A model generated the notes under the pieces. That model did not search any database. It was given only the letters and a program-made list of their open reading frames with translations, and was not told where the DNA came from. A stretch of 64,000 bases of DNA from contig NZ_VXCP01000010.1 in the NCBI RefSeq assembly GCF_011355085.1, positions 111,047 to 175,046 of the forward strand. Reading direction: 5' to 3'. This stretch comes from Pseudomonas akapageensis (GTDB lineage Bacteria; Pseudomonadota; Gammaproteobacteria; Pseudomonadales; Pseudomonadaceae). Position 1 is the stretch's first letter. Every line of letters begins with the position of its first letter. A program made the translations under genes and the position numbers. Positions 6,736 through 14,684 of this stretch are shown here, one piece after another.

Positions 6736-7980
6736 TCACTCCTCCTTCGCCTTCCTGATCCGCAGCGCAATCGCGCCGATCACCAAGATCGCGATCGGCG
6801 CCAGGTACAGGCTGGCTTGCTTGGGACTGATGTCCAACCCCAGCGTGTGCAGGCCGCCATACAAGAATTTGAACAGGCTGAGCAGGTAATACGTGATCGC
6901 AATGATCGACAACCCCTCGACCGCCTTCTGGATCTTGATCTGGGTGGTCGCGCGGGTGTGCAGGCTGTGCAGGATTTCCATGTTCTGCTCTTCGACTTCC
7001 ACCTGAACCCGGGCCTGGAGCAACTCGCCCAGGTTCGCAACGCTGTCGCCCAGCCGCTCCAGGCGATGGTTGGTAGCGGAGCAGTAGCGCACTGTCGGCT
7101 TGAAACGGCGCTCGATGAATACCCCCAACCGCTGGCAATCACCCACATGGGTTTCGCGCAGCTCGCCGATGCGTTCGAAGACGATCTGGGAATAAGCTTC
7201 GGCGGCGCTGAAGCGCAGGCGGGACTGCGCAGTGGTGCGCACGATTTTGGCGGACAGGTCCGAAATATCGCTGAGAATCAGCCTGGCGGTCGCGCTGTTG
7301 GCGCTGGCGTTCTGGTCCGAGAGTTTGGCCCACTGCTCATCGAAGGTCTTGAGCTGCTGGCTGACCTCCTTGGCCACCGGCAACGCCAGCGAGGCCATCA
7401 TTCGATAGGTTTCGATTTCCAGCAGACGACGCACCATGCGCCCGAGCCGATAGGCGTTGAGCTTGCGATTGATCAGCAGCAGTCGATTGCTGCCGCTCTC
7501 GGTCAACTTGAAATCGCTCCAGACAACGGCATCGCCGCTGCCTATCTGTGAACCGGCCGGGTCCTTGAAGCCATAACGGGCGGTGTCGCCCTGCCAGCTT
7601 TGCTCGGACTCGACCAGGATCTGCGTCGCGTTGATCACCAAGTGTTCATGGCCGTGCACCAGCGCCATCAAGTTGTCCGGGAACCTTGGCCAGAACTCTT
7701 CACGGTCCGACTTGAGTACCACCAGAGTCAGGGACAGGAACTCGGTGTGACGCTCCCATTTCAGGTCATGCCCATCGAACTTGAGCAGGCCCTGGGCCTC
7801 AGTCTGTTGATGCTGCTGCGCCGCCCCATTGGCAGATGCGGCATACAACCGACCGATGATGTCCTCCAGGGCGCCATCGCGCTCCAGCAAGGCCAGATGG
7901 AACACATAGGCCGGTGCGTTGAAATAAACCGAAGGGCGAGAGTGGAGTTCGTTATGCAGTTCGAATCGCAAGGCATGCAT
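6736..7980 (-). CDS. DUF3422 family membrane protein
   Basis: A 414-residue protein of the DUF3422 family, recognised from its N-terminus (LRFELHNELHSRP, then HLALLE) and its overall form. A soluble N-terminal half is followed by a long helical region at ~190-350 (RLGRMVRRLLEIETYRMMASLALP and later coiled-coil stretches) and two C-terminal membrane segments at ~360-380 and ~388-405. The C-terminal part resembles CorA-like or bacterial membrane-scaffold architecture, but no function is established for the family. The gene stands alone between a LysE gene and a divergent FKBP gene. Confidence 0.85.
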   Translation of the reverse strand: MHALRFELHNELHSRPSVYFNAPAYVFHLALLERDGALEDIIGRLYAASANGAAQQHQQTEAQGLLKFDGHDLKWERHTEFLSLTLVVLKSDREEFWPRFPDNLMALVHGHEHLVINATQILVESEQSWQGDTARYGFKDPAGSQIGSGDAVVWSDFKLTESGSNRLLLINRKLNAYRLGRMVRRLLEIETYRMMASLALPVAKEVSQQLKTFDEQWAKLSDQNASANSATARLILSDISDLSAKIVRTTAQSRLRFSAAEAYSQIVFERIGELRETHVGDCQRLGVFIERRFKPTVRYCSATNHRLERLGDSVANLGELLQARVQVEVEEQNMEILHSLHTRATTQIKIQKAVEGLSIIAITYYLLSLFKFLYGGLHTLGLDISPKQASLYLAPIAILVIGAIALRIRKAKEE

Positions 7981-8145
7981 GGCGCAATCATCGCTAGGGA
8001 GTATCCAGCAGTGACGCCGCCATGCATTGCCCGGTCACCGAGCAATGCTGGGCAGGTCGCGCCCGTGACGCTGGAGCCTGATCATGCGTCATCACTCAAA
8101 GGGTCGATTGATGCCCTCCGGCTAACCAGCAAGCGAGTTCGAGAA

Positions 8146-8487
8146 ATGATCAGCGAATTGAAAGTTGAAGACATTCAATTGGGCGAAGGCAAGGAAGTCG
8201 TCAAGGGTGCCTTGATCACGACCAACTACAAGGGCACTTTGGAAGATGGCACGGTTTTCGACTCTTCCTATGATCGCGGCAAACCTTTCCAGTGCGTGAT
8301 TAGCAAGGGCCGTGTCATCGAGGGCTGGGTTCAGGGCATGATCGGCATGAAGGTCGGTGGCAAGCGAAAACTTTATGTCCCGGCGTCCCTTGCATATGGC
8401 GAACGCGAATTTGGCGCGTTTATCAAGCCCAATTCGGACCTGATCTTCGAAGTCGAGCTGCTGGAAGTGCTGACTCGGGACGAGTGA
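8146..8487 (+). CDS. FKBP-type peptidyl-prolyl cis-trans isomerase
   Basis: A 113-residue, single-domain FKBP without signal peptide, so cytoplasmic. The core motifs are visible: YKGTLEDGTVFDSSYDRGKPF, the VIEGWVQGMIGMKVGGKRKLYVPASLAYGE active-site block, and the C-terminal DLIFEVELLEV strand. The Trp of VIEGW and the Tyr of LAYG are the usual proline-pocket residues. It catalyses X-Pro isomerisation in protein folding. I chose the ATG at 8146 because the domain begins directly (MISELKVEDI); the frame is open much further upstream, but that part overlaps the DUF3422 gene on the other strand. Confidence 0.9.
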   Translation: MISELKVEDIQLGEGKEVVKGALITTNYKGTLEDGTVFDSSYDRGKPFQCVISKGRVIEGWVQGMIGMKVGGKRKLYVPASLAYGEREFGAFIKPNSDLIFEVELLEVLTRDE

Positions 8488-8502
8488 GCCTCGCCCCGAC
8501 GT

Positions 8503-8620
8503 CTCGTTCCCACGCTCCCGCGTGGGAATGCAGTCCAAGACGCTCCAGCGTCGACTTACGCAGGCAGATCTCGACGCGGAGCGTCGCCGGATGCATTCCC
8601 ACGCGGAGCGTGGGAACGAG
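8503..8620. repeat. Long imperfect palindromic intergenic repeat
   Basis: The two ends are inverted copies (CTCGTTCCCACGC...GTGGGAATGCA and its reverse complement). The middle contains a second nested pair, GACGCTCCAGCGTC and GACGCGGAGCGTC. The whole element is about 118 bases and could fold into a cruciform. It has the sequence style of the abundant intergenic repeats I remember from the P. fluorescens group (GTTCCCACGCTC ends), a class distinct from the REP elements elsewhere in this window. It lies 15 bases after the FKBP stop. Confidence 0.8.
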
Positions 8621-8714
8621 GAAACACTCCCTGTTTGGCAACCAGCGTCTATGCTCTCCCCGACAGCATTACGCACCTCTGTTTCTCATTAGCCATCACA
8701 CGGAATGTACGCCT

Positions 8715-9293
8715 ATGAAACAACTCAGCTCCTTCACCCGTGCAATTTTCCTTGCCTCGCTGATGTCCGCAGCCACCTTCGCTGCCCACGCGGACGATGT
8801 TTTGATCGGAGGCCGAGCCATAGAAAACGATGTGACTACCAAGGTCCTCGCTGTCGATGCGACAAATCATGTGGTGACGGTAGAGGACGCCAAGGGCGAT
8901 CCGATTTCCATCCAGCTGAGCGATAAAGCCAAGGATCTGGGCAACCTGAAGGTCGGTGACACCGTCAAGGTTCACGTCTCCCGCTCTGTTGCAGCGGTAC
9001 TCGAAAAAAACGTCGTTGCAGCGCCGGGCGTCAGCGAAGAAAAAGGGGTTATCCGCGCCACCCCGAACAATCCCAACCCTGGCGGTGAAGCGTTCCGTCA
9101 AATCAAGATCACTTCGAAAATCACCAAAATCAATCTGAAGACTCATGAGGTGACCTTGCTACCGCCTGAAGGCATGGAAAAAGTGGTCAAAGTCGAAGAC
9201 AAGGACCTGCAGGCGCGCATGAAAAACCTCAAGGTCGGCGATATGGTGACAGTCACTTATACTGACTTGCTGAAAATCACCACCGCACACTAA
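8715..9293 (+). CDS. Periplasmic protein with duplicated small beta domains
   Basis: A 192-residue protein with a clear Sec signal peptide (charged MKQLSSFTR, hydrophobic stretch, AAHADD cleavage site near residue 27). The mature part appears to contain two copies of one unit: TTKVLAVDATNHVVTVEDAKGDPISIQLSDKAKDLGNLKVGDTVKVHV at ~40-90, and ITSKITKINLKTHEVTLLPPEGMEKVVKVEDKDLQARMKNLKVGDMVTVTY at ~130-185. Each copy looks like an OB-like or copper-binding-type small beta barrel, as in many uncharacterised pseudomonad periplasmic proteins. No catalytic residues are evident. It may share a transcript with the lipoprotein gene downstream, with a strong hairpin in between. Confidence 0.8.
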   Translation: MKQLSSFTRAIFLASLMSAATFAAHADDVLIGGRAIENDVTTKVLAVDATNHVVTVEDAKGDPISIQLSDKAKDLGNLKVGDTVKVHVSRSVAAVLEKNVVAAPGVSEEKGVIRATPNNPNPGGEAFRQIKITSKITKINLKTHEVTLLPPEGMEKVVKVEDKDLQARMKNLKVGDMVTVTYTDLLKITTAH

Positions 9294-9327
9294 AGCTGCC
9301 TCTCGGCTTCGCCATATTTGCGCAAAC

Positions 9328-9371
9328 CTGTCAGGCACCCGTCCCGGACGACACCCGGGATGGGCTGACAG
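9328..9371 (+). other. Strong hairpin directly upstream of the lipoprotein gene
   Basis: A 7-bp outer stem (CTGTCAG 9328-9334 with CTGACAG 9365-9371) and a 10-bp inner stem (9338-9347 with 9355-9364, one G-T pair) are separated by a three-base bulge on the left side and close a seven-base loop. No T run follows, so it is not a standard terminator. It ends 17 bases before the ATG at 9389 and just before the GGAG ribosome-binding site, so it could stabilise mRNA or modulate translation. Confidence 0.6.
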
Positions 9372-9388
9372 CGCCGGAGCAGATCACG

Positions 9389-9814
9389 ATGAGAATGCTT
9401 TACGCCGTACTCCCCCTCCTGGCCCTGGCGGGCTGTTCATCCTTCAGGGCCGACCGCGAACACGTGACCCAAGTCCCGACGGACCGTTTGCTGGCCTACC
9501 AACAACCCATCGAAGGCGGCGGCCAGATCGTCGTCAACCGTGACGTCGGCATGCTTGGCGGTGGTTGTTATGTGGCCATCCTGATCGATCGCCAGGTGGC
9601 TGCGCGCATCGGCATTGGCGAAGAGGCCAGTTTCCAGGTGCCGGCGGGCTCGCGCATCGTCGGTATCGGCATCGATCAGCAGGACGACACCCTGTGCGGC
9701 ATGGGCCGCCTTGATCGTGAACGGTCAGTGCAGCTCAAGGCCGGAGGGCGTGAACAGTTCCACATCGTCAGCGAAGCCAAGAGCGGTTTCGACATCAAAC
9801 CCCAGGACAAGTGA
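9389..9814 (+). CDS. Small lipoprotein of unknown function
   Basis: A 141-residue protein with a lipoprotein signal: Met-Arg-Met start, hydrophobic stretch and lipobox Leu-Ala-Leu-Ala-Gly-Cys near residue 16. The residues after the Cys are Ser-Ser, so Lol transport to the outer membrane is expected. The mature domain (~35-135) is mostly beta: GGGQIVVNRDVGMLGGGCYVAILIDRQVAARI, then GEEASFQVPAGSRIVGIGI and a GREQFHIVSE strand. Two further Cys residues (in GGGCYV and TLCGMG) could form a disulfide. A GGAG box lies ten bases upstream. Its stop abuts the stop of the opposite-strand AraC gene. I do not recognise a named family. Confidence 0.8.
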   Translation: MRMLYAVLPLLALAGCSSFRADREHVTQVPTDRLLAYQQPIEGGGQIVVNRDVGMLGGGCYVAILIDRQVAARIGIGEEASFQVPAGSRIVGIGIDQQDDTLCGMGRLDRERSVQLKAGGREQFHIVSEAKSGFDIKPQDK

Positions 9815-10783
9815 TCAATGTGTTGCATGCGCCAGGTGGCTGCGCCGCCAGGCAGCAGGCGGCGAGCCGAACTCCCGTCGAAATGCCCGGCTGAACGCCG
9901 TATCGGTCTGGTAACCGACATCCTCGGCGATCCGCGCCAGCGGGGCATTGCTATGGCAAAGCAGGTTGGACGCCAGGAGCATGCGCCACTGGGTCAGGTA
10001 CTGGATGGGTGAGCTGCCCACCAGCAGTTGAAAGCGTTCAGCCAGCACCGAGCGGGACGTGCCGGCGGTGCGCGCCAGTTCTTCCAGCGTCCAGGCATGG
10101 GCCGGGTGTCGATGCAACGCCTCGAGGGCGGCTCCGACAATGCGGTCGCCGACGCCCGCCAGCCAACCGGTACGCCCTTCTCCCAGTTCATGCATGTGCA
10201 AACGCAGCACTTCGATGAACAACACTTCGGCGAGCTTTGCCAGCACCCCGGCACCGCCGGGCCTGGGCGAGCGCGCCTCGTTCAGGGCGTAATGCACCGA
10301 TGATTCCAGCCAGAGGCCGGCGCTTGAGTCGCGCACATTGACCTTCACCAGCGGTGCCAGCCCGTTCAGTAATATGCCGGCCAGGCGCGCATCACAGGCC
10401 AGGTAACCACAGACCAGTCGAGTGGCAGCGCCACCTCCGCCATAGGACAATTGCCGGGGCCGCCGCGCCAGTACTCGATCCAGACGCCCTCCGACCGCCG
10501 GGGGCAAGCCAGGTGCGGAAGCCATGCGGTGGGCGTCCCCCTGGGGAAAAATGACGACGTCGCCGGCCACCAGGTGCAGCGGCGGTTGCTCGCCCAGTTC
10601 GACGTAGCATTCGCCCTCGGTGATCAGGTGAAAAATCACTACCCGCTCGGCCCCTGGTTCCAGCAAGGGCGCTACCGAATCGGCACAGGGTGACTGATAA
10701 CACCAGGGCGCGGTGAAGCGGGCGTTGATAAAGATCGCGCCGACCAGGTGCACCACCTTGAGAATTTGCGACAGAGCGTCCAT
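9815..10783 (-). CDS. AraC family transcriptional regulator (cupin_6 type)
   Basis: A 322-residue regulator. The N-terminal ~190 residues are an AraC cupin domain of the Cupin_6 kind, with the EGECYVELGEQPPLHLVAGDVVIFPQGDAHRM turn containing the usual Gly-Asp and His. The C-terminal ~100 residues hold two helix-turn-helix units, WTLEELARTAGTSRSVLAERFQLLVG and PLARIAEDVGYQTDTAFSRAFRREFGSPP. Such regulators commonly respond to reactive or xenobiotic compounds. It is divergent from the DUF4242/methyltransferase pair across a 239-base spacer that contains an inverted repeat (10960-10996), so control of that pair is likely. Confidence 0.88.
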   Translation of the reverse strand: MDALSQILKVVHLVGAIFINARFTAPWCYQSPCADSVAPLLEPGAERVVIFHLITEGECYVELGEQPPLHLVAGDVVIFPQGDAHRMASAPGLPPAVGGRLDRVLARRPRQLSYGGGGAATRLVCGYLACDARLAGILLNGLAPLVKVNVRDSSAGLWLESSVHYALNEARSPRPGGAGVLAKLAEVLFIEVLRLHMHELGEGRTGWLAGVGDRIVGAALEALHRHPAHAWTLEELARTAGTSRSVLAERFQLLVGSSPIQYLTQWRMLLASNLLCHSNAPLARIAEDVGYQTDTAFSRAFRREFGSPPAAWRRSHLAHATH

Positions 10784-10959
10784 TCGCCGATTACCCGGAC
10801 CTTATCCCTTCAATATTGAGCGCCTCGACGCGCTCCGCCTAGGGGAAACGACCGCCTAACCCCCTGTTGCCGGATGAATGGCCGTGCTGCCGGACGTTCG
10901 GACAAGGATCGGCGACGCACGGGCAGGACACCACACCAGTTGAGGACGATAGTTGTGCC

Positions 10960-10996
10960 ATACGCAGCTGCCTTGACCACTTGAGTGACTGCGTAT
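10960..10996. promoter_or_regulatory. Inverted repeat in the AraC/DUF4242 spacer, candidate operator
   Basis: Eight-base arms ATACGCAG (10960-10967) and CTGCGTAT (10989-10996) are perfect inverted copies separated by 21 bases. The repeat ends 26 bases before the ATG of the DUF4242 gene. It could be an operator for the divergent AraC protein, although AraC-type sites are more often direct repeats. Confidence 0.4.
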
Positions 10997-11022
10997 CCCG
11001 TCGTCCACCATTGGAGGTTGTC

Positions 11023-11295
11023 ATGCCGAAGTTCCTCATCGAACGTGAGATCCCGGGCGCAGGCGCGCTCACCGAACGAGACCTCAAGGCCGTATCGCAA
11101 AAGTCCTGTCGCGCCCTGGGGCAACTCGAGGGTCAGGTGCAGTGGCAGCAAAGCTATGTCACCGGCAACAAGATCTACTGCGTGTACATCGCCCCGAACG
11201 AGGAGCTGATCAGGGAGCACGCCAGGTTGGGCGGTTTCCCCGCCAACAGCGTGGCGCAGATCACCACCATCATCGATCCCACTACGGCAGAGTAA
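11023..11295 (+). CDS. DUF4242 (nickel-binding SCO4226-like) small protein
   Basis: A 90-residue protein with the DUF4242 signature: it opens PKFLIEREIPGAG, has the central CRALGQLEGQVQWQQSYVTGNKIYCVYIAPNEELIREHARLGGFPAN and ends ITTIIDPT. The family is a ferredoxin-like fold, and one Streptomyces member was reported to bind nickel; physiological roles are unclear. The start is secure: a GGAGG box lies five bases before the ATG. It is followed after 39 bases by a methyltransferase gene on the same strand, so the two are probably one operon facing the AraC gene. Confidence 0.85.
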   Translation: MPKFLIEREIPGAGALTERDLKAVSQKSCRALGQLEGQVQWQQSYVTGNKIYCVYIAPNEELIREHARLGGFPANSVAQITTIIDPTTAE

Positions 11296-11334
11296 TGCCC
11301 GCTGGCGCATACCAATTACAAGAGGCCAGATTCA

Positions 11335-12147
11335 ATGAGTACTCCCCTTGATCTCGCTGCCCTGAAAACCCGTCAGATGGCTGCCTGGGCCAGCGGCGAC
11401 TACGCCGTGATCGGCACCACGCTGCAGCTTGTCGGCGAACAGCTCGCCGAAGCCTGCGACCTGCACTGCGACGAGCGCGTGCTCGACGTCGCTGCCGGCA
11501 ATGGCAATGCCACCCTCGCCGCCGCCCGCCGCGGCGCCCGGGTGACATCGACCGATTACGTCGCGCAGTTGCTCGAACGTGGGCAGGAGCGGGCCCGGGC
11601 CGAGCACCTGGAGGTCGCATTCCAGGAGGCCGACGCCGAAAACCTGCCGTTTGCCGATGCCAGCTTCGACGCGGTGCTGTCGACCTTCGGTGTGATGTTC
11701 ACGCCCGATCATGCCAAAGCGGCCAGCGAACTGGCCCGCGTATGTCGCCCCGGTGGGCGCATTGGCCTGGCCAACTGGACGCCTGAAGGCTTCGTCGGGC
11801 AGATGTTCAAGACCCTAGGACGTCACTTGCCGCCTGCGCCCGGGGTTCAACTCCCCTCGCTGTGGGGTACCGAAGCGCACTTGCAGGAATTGTTCGGCGA
11901 ACGTGCCGCCAGGATTGCGGTGACACCCCGCCAGTTCAATTTTCGCTACCGCTCGGCAGAGCATTTCCTCGATGTCTTCCGTACCTGGTACGGGCCAGTG
12001 CACAAGGCTTTCGCCGCCCTCCCCGCCGACGGCGCCGCAGCACTGGAGAAGGACCTGATCGAGCTGTTGAACCGGTCCAATCGAGCAGGCCTACAGTCGC
12101 TGGTGGTGCCCAGTGAGTATCTGGAGACGGTGATTACCCGCCGCTAA
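11335..12147 (+). CDS. Class I SAM-dependent methyltransferase
   Basis: A 270-residue Rossmann-fold methyltransferase. Motif I is RVLDVAAGNGNATLAAARRG at ~48-67, the acidic end of strand 2 is Thr-Asp-Tyr, motif II-like is ADAENLPFADASFDAVLSTFGVMFTPDH, and GGRIGLANWTPEGF follows. The layout is that of the UbiE/COQ5-like group of small-molecule methylases. The substrate is unknown; no ubiquinone-specific context is present. It shares an operon with the DUF4242 gene. Confidence 0.87.
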   Translation: MSTPLDLAALKTRQMAAWASGDYAVIGTTLQLVGEQLAEACDLHCDERVLDVAAGNGNATLAAARRGARVTSTDYVAQLLERGQERARAEHLEVAFQEADAENLPFADASFDAVLSTFGVMFTPDHAKAASELARVCRPGGRIGLANWTPEGFVGQMFKTLGRHLPPAPGVQLPSLWGTEAHLQELFGERAARIAVTPRQFNFRYRSAEHFLDVFRTWYGPVHKAFAALPADGAAALEKDLIELLNRSNRAGLQSLVVPSEYLETVITRR

Positions 12148-12177
12148 CTGACAATAACAATGCTCTAAGCCGAGTAT

Positions 12178-12229
12178 GAAATCCGGCCGGCCTGGCAGTC
12201 TTGCAAAATGCCACGCGCGGCCGGATTTC
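12178..12229 (+). terminator. Hairpin after the methyltransferase gene, probable terminator
   Basis: An 11-bp stem (12178-12188 with 12219-12229) is extended by an inner pair CTGGCA / TGCCA. It starts 30 bases after the methyltransferase stop and ends in a short TTTC, which is weak for a classic terminator. It lies before the cyclase ATG at 12301. Confidence 0.5.
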
Positions 12230-12300
12230 TGTACGAGCCATGCCCTGAAATAGCTGCTATAAAATGTCCGCATCTTCCAGCCCTTTCGACTGAAGTGAAT

Positions 12301-13632
12301 ATGCTGACACCCGTGATCCCTGACGCATCAGAAGACGCCGACACGCTGCGCGAAAGCGAAAAGCGCATGGCGCTGGCTATCGCCGGGAGCTCCACGGGCG
12401 TTTGGGACCGCAATGTCCTGACCGGCGAGATCCACTATTCCACCGGCTGGAAGGCCATCCTGGGCTATGCCGAGCATGAAATCAGCAACCTGATCGAAGA
12501 CAGCTACCAGCGCCTCCATCCCGATGACCTGGCGTACGTCAAGGCAACGATCCAGGCCCACTTCGACCAGCAGACCGAACATTACGAGGTGGAGCACCGG
12601 ATTCGCTGCAAGGATGGCAGCTACAAGTGGATCTGCAGCCGCGGCAAGGTGGTCAGCCGCGACAGCGAAGGCAGGCCGTTGCGCATGACCGGCACCACCA
12701 CCGATATTTCGGCGATGCGCGCCATATCGGACAAGCTGCAGCAGACCGTCGACCTGATGACCAGCCTGACCGATGAAGTACCGGGTCTGGTCTTCCAGTA
12801 TCGCCTGATGCCGGACGCCACCTCGTTTCTTTCCTATGCCAGCGCCGGCATACGGGATATCTACGAGCTCGAGCCGGAGCAGGTTGCCAGCCACACCGAC
12901 GCAATCAACGCACTCATCCATCCCGATGACCGTGCAACCTATCGATCATCCTTCGAGTTTTCCGCCCAGAACCTGACACCCTGGCACTGCGAATACCGCG
13001 TCCGCCTACCGCGGCAAGGCCTGCGCTGGCGCCAGGGAGATGCCAGGCCCCAGCGCCTCGAAGACGGCAGTACCCTCTGGCACGGTTTCATCACCGACGT
13101 GACCGAGCGCAAGCGTATCGAGGCAGAACTGCAGGAATTCGCCACCGTCGACTACCTCACCCAACTGCCCAATCGCCGTCATTTCATGATGCAGATCGAA
13201 GCCGAACTGGCCATGCTCCAGCGCAGTGGCGAGCATTGCGCCGCTGTGCTGATGTGTGATCTGGATCACTTCAAGACCATCAATGACCGCTGGGGGCATG
13301 CGGTCGGTGACCAGGCCCTCAAGCACTTCGCGACCATCCTCAGCGATCAGTTGGGCGCAACCGACCTGGCTGGGCGGGTCGGTGGCGAAGAGTTTGCCGT
13401 GGTGCTCAGTGGCGCCGACGTCGCCGAGGCCACGGCATTCGCCCGGTTGATGCAACAGCGCATCGAAGCATCGCCCCTGCTCGAAGGCAATCAGCGCATT
13501 CCCCTGACCGTCAGCGTGGGCGTGGCAGCCATGAGCGCCAACGACGCCAGCGCTCATTCGGCACTCTCGCGCAGCGACCTGGCGCTGTATCGCGCCAAGG
13601 AAAACGGCCGCAACCGTATCGAGTGCCACTGA
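12301..13632 (+). CDS. PAS-PAS-GGDEF diguanylate cyclase
   Basis: A 443-residue cytoplasmic protein without membrane segments. Residues ~15-140 form a PAS/PAC domain (GVWDRNVLTGEIHYSTGWKAILGY ... GTTTDIS), ~150-280 a second PAS domain, and ~285-440 a GGDEF domain with DYLTQLPNRR, DLDHFKTINDRWGHAVGDQAL and the active-site Gly-Gly-Glu-Glu-Phe. It should make cyclic di-GMP from two GTP. The inhibitory I-site RxxD, five residues before GGEEF, reads Gly-Ala-Thr-Asp, so feedback inhibition is probably lost. I chose the ATG at 12301; an in-frame ATG at 12208 would add 31 residues but overlaps the hairpin. Confidence 0.9.
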   Translation: MLTPVIPDASEDADTLRESEKRMALAIAGSSTGVWDRNVLTGEIHYSTGWKAILGYAEHEISNLIEDSYQRLHPDDLAYVKATIQAHFDQQTEHYEVEHRIRCKDGSYKWICSRGKVVSRDSEGRPLRMTGTTTDISAMRAISDKLQQTVDLMTSLTDEVPGLVFQYRLMPDATSFLSYASAGIRDIYELEPEQVASHTDAINALIHPDDRATYRSSFEFSAQNLTPWHCEYRVRLPRQGLRWRQGDARPQRLEDGSTLWHGFITDVTERKRIEAELQEFATVDYLTQLPNRRHFMMQIEAELAMLQRSGEHCAAVLMCDLDHFKTINDRWGHAVGDQALKHFATILSDQLGATDLAGRVGGEEFAVVLSGADVAEATAFARLMQQRIEASPLLEGNQRIPLTVSVGVAAMSANDASAHSALSRSDLALYRAKENGRNRIECH

Positions 13633-13642
13633 CCGGCACGCT

Positions 13643-14221
13643 TCAGGATTTCAGCGCGCCCGAGGCCTTGGCAGTATGGGTGGCGATGGCATCCATCAAG
13701 GGCGGTGACAGGCAATCGTAGGGTTCCAGACCCAGCCCTTCGAGCCTTCCGCGCACCTCGCCCATGATGGCAGGATCGGTGCCCGACTCGATGATCGATG
13801 AGACGAAGGCAGCAAATTGCGGCGCCGACCAGCCTTTCTCCGGTGACAACTCGGTATGGATGAAGTCAAACCCGTACAAGGGATGCGCCGTGTTCTCGAT
13901 GCGCCCATACATGTGAACGCCACATTGGCTGCAGGCATGGCGCTGGATGGCGGCCTTGGGGTCGACGACCGCAAGCTTCTCGGCATGCTCGGTCACCCGC
14001 AGCTTGTCCCGTGGCACCACCGCGATCATCGAGAACAAGGCCCCTTTGGGCTTCCAGCACTTGGTGCAGCCGCAGACATGGTTGAACGCCGATTGCGCAT
14101 CGATCTGAACCCGCACCGGATCCTGCGCACATTTACAGACCAGGGTGCCGCCAGTGAAATTGTCTGCGCCGGCCTGGATGCCGTTATCGACAGACGGATG
14201 GATCGAAAATGAAGCGGCCAT
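13643..14221 (-). CDS. gfa: Glutathione-dependent formaldehyde-activating enzyme (GFA family)
   Basis: A 192-residue Gfa-type zinc protein, matching the family length. Zinc ligands are seen as Cys-Lys-Cys near residue 29, Cys-Gly-Cys-Thr-Lys-Cys near residue 50, and Cys-Ser-Gln-Cys-Gly near residue 97, with [23 protein letters not shown] after them. Family members join formaldehyde and glutathione to S-(hydroxymethyl)glutathione; the catalytic role has been questioned for some, so this is a family-level call. I took the ATG at 14221, which has a GGGAGGTGGG box upstream; an ATG at 14245 has none. No formaldehyde dehydrogenase gene is next to it. Confidence 0.88.
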   Translation of the reverse strand: MAASFSIHPSVDNGIQAGADNFTGGTLVCKCAQDPVRVQIDAQSAFNHVCGCTKCWKPKGALFSMIAVVPRDKLRVTEHAEKLAVVDPKAAIQRHACSQCGVHMYGRIENTAHPLYGFDFIHTELSPEKGWSAPQFAAFVSSIIESGTDPAIMGEVRGRLEGLGLEPYDCLSPPLMDAIATHTAKASGALKS

Positions 14222-14306
14222 TTCCCACCTCCCGATTGATTTCATCTAATACTAGAGGGCAACCGGATGCCAGCACGTGCTACTGGTCTGGAAAGGAGGC
14301 TGCGAA

Positions 14307-14684
14307 GTGAGCGTACAACTGAACCACACGATCGTCTGGTGCAGGAACAAGCAAATCTCGTCGACATTCCTGACACAAATCCTCGGCCTGCCGCCGGCGA
14401 CGCCCTTCGGGCCGATGCTGGTGGTCGAGCTCGGCAACGAAGTCTCGATGGACTACTACGACAACGACGCGTTTTCCTCCCAGCACTATGCGTTTCTGGT
14501 GAGTGCGGACGAGTTCGATGCCATATTTGCCCGGGTACGCGAGCGCCGTTTGCCCTACTGGGGCGATCCCGGCAAGCACCGCCCTGGCGAGACTTACGAT
14601 TACAACGGCGACCGCGGATTCTACTTCGATGACCCGGACGGGCACCTGCTGGAGGTCATCACCCGGGCGGGCACCTCAATCTGA
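14307..14684 (+). CDS. VOC (glyoxalase/bleomycin-resistance) superfamily protein
   Basis: A 125-residue vicinal-oxygen-chelate protein starting VSVQLNHTIVWC. The His of LNHTI, the LGL at the strand turn and the C-terminal FYFDDPDGHLLEVITR, with its Asp-Pro-Asp-Gly-His and Glu, match the metal-binding pattern of the fold. Substrate unknown; relatives include dioxygenases, glyoxalases and resistance proteins. I use the GTG at 14307, which lies seven bases after an AGGAGG box. The gene overlaps the end of the convergent dehydratase gene by nine bases. Confidence 0.85.
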   Translation: MSVQLNHTIVWCRNKQISSTFLTQILGLPPATPFGPMLVVELGNEVSMDYYDNDAFSSQHYAFLVSADEFDAIFARVRERRLPYWGDPGKHRPGETYDYNGDRGFYFDDPDGHLLEVITRAGTSI

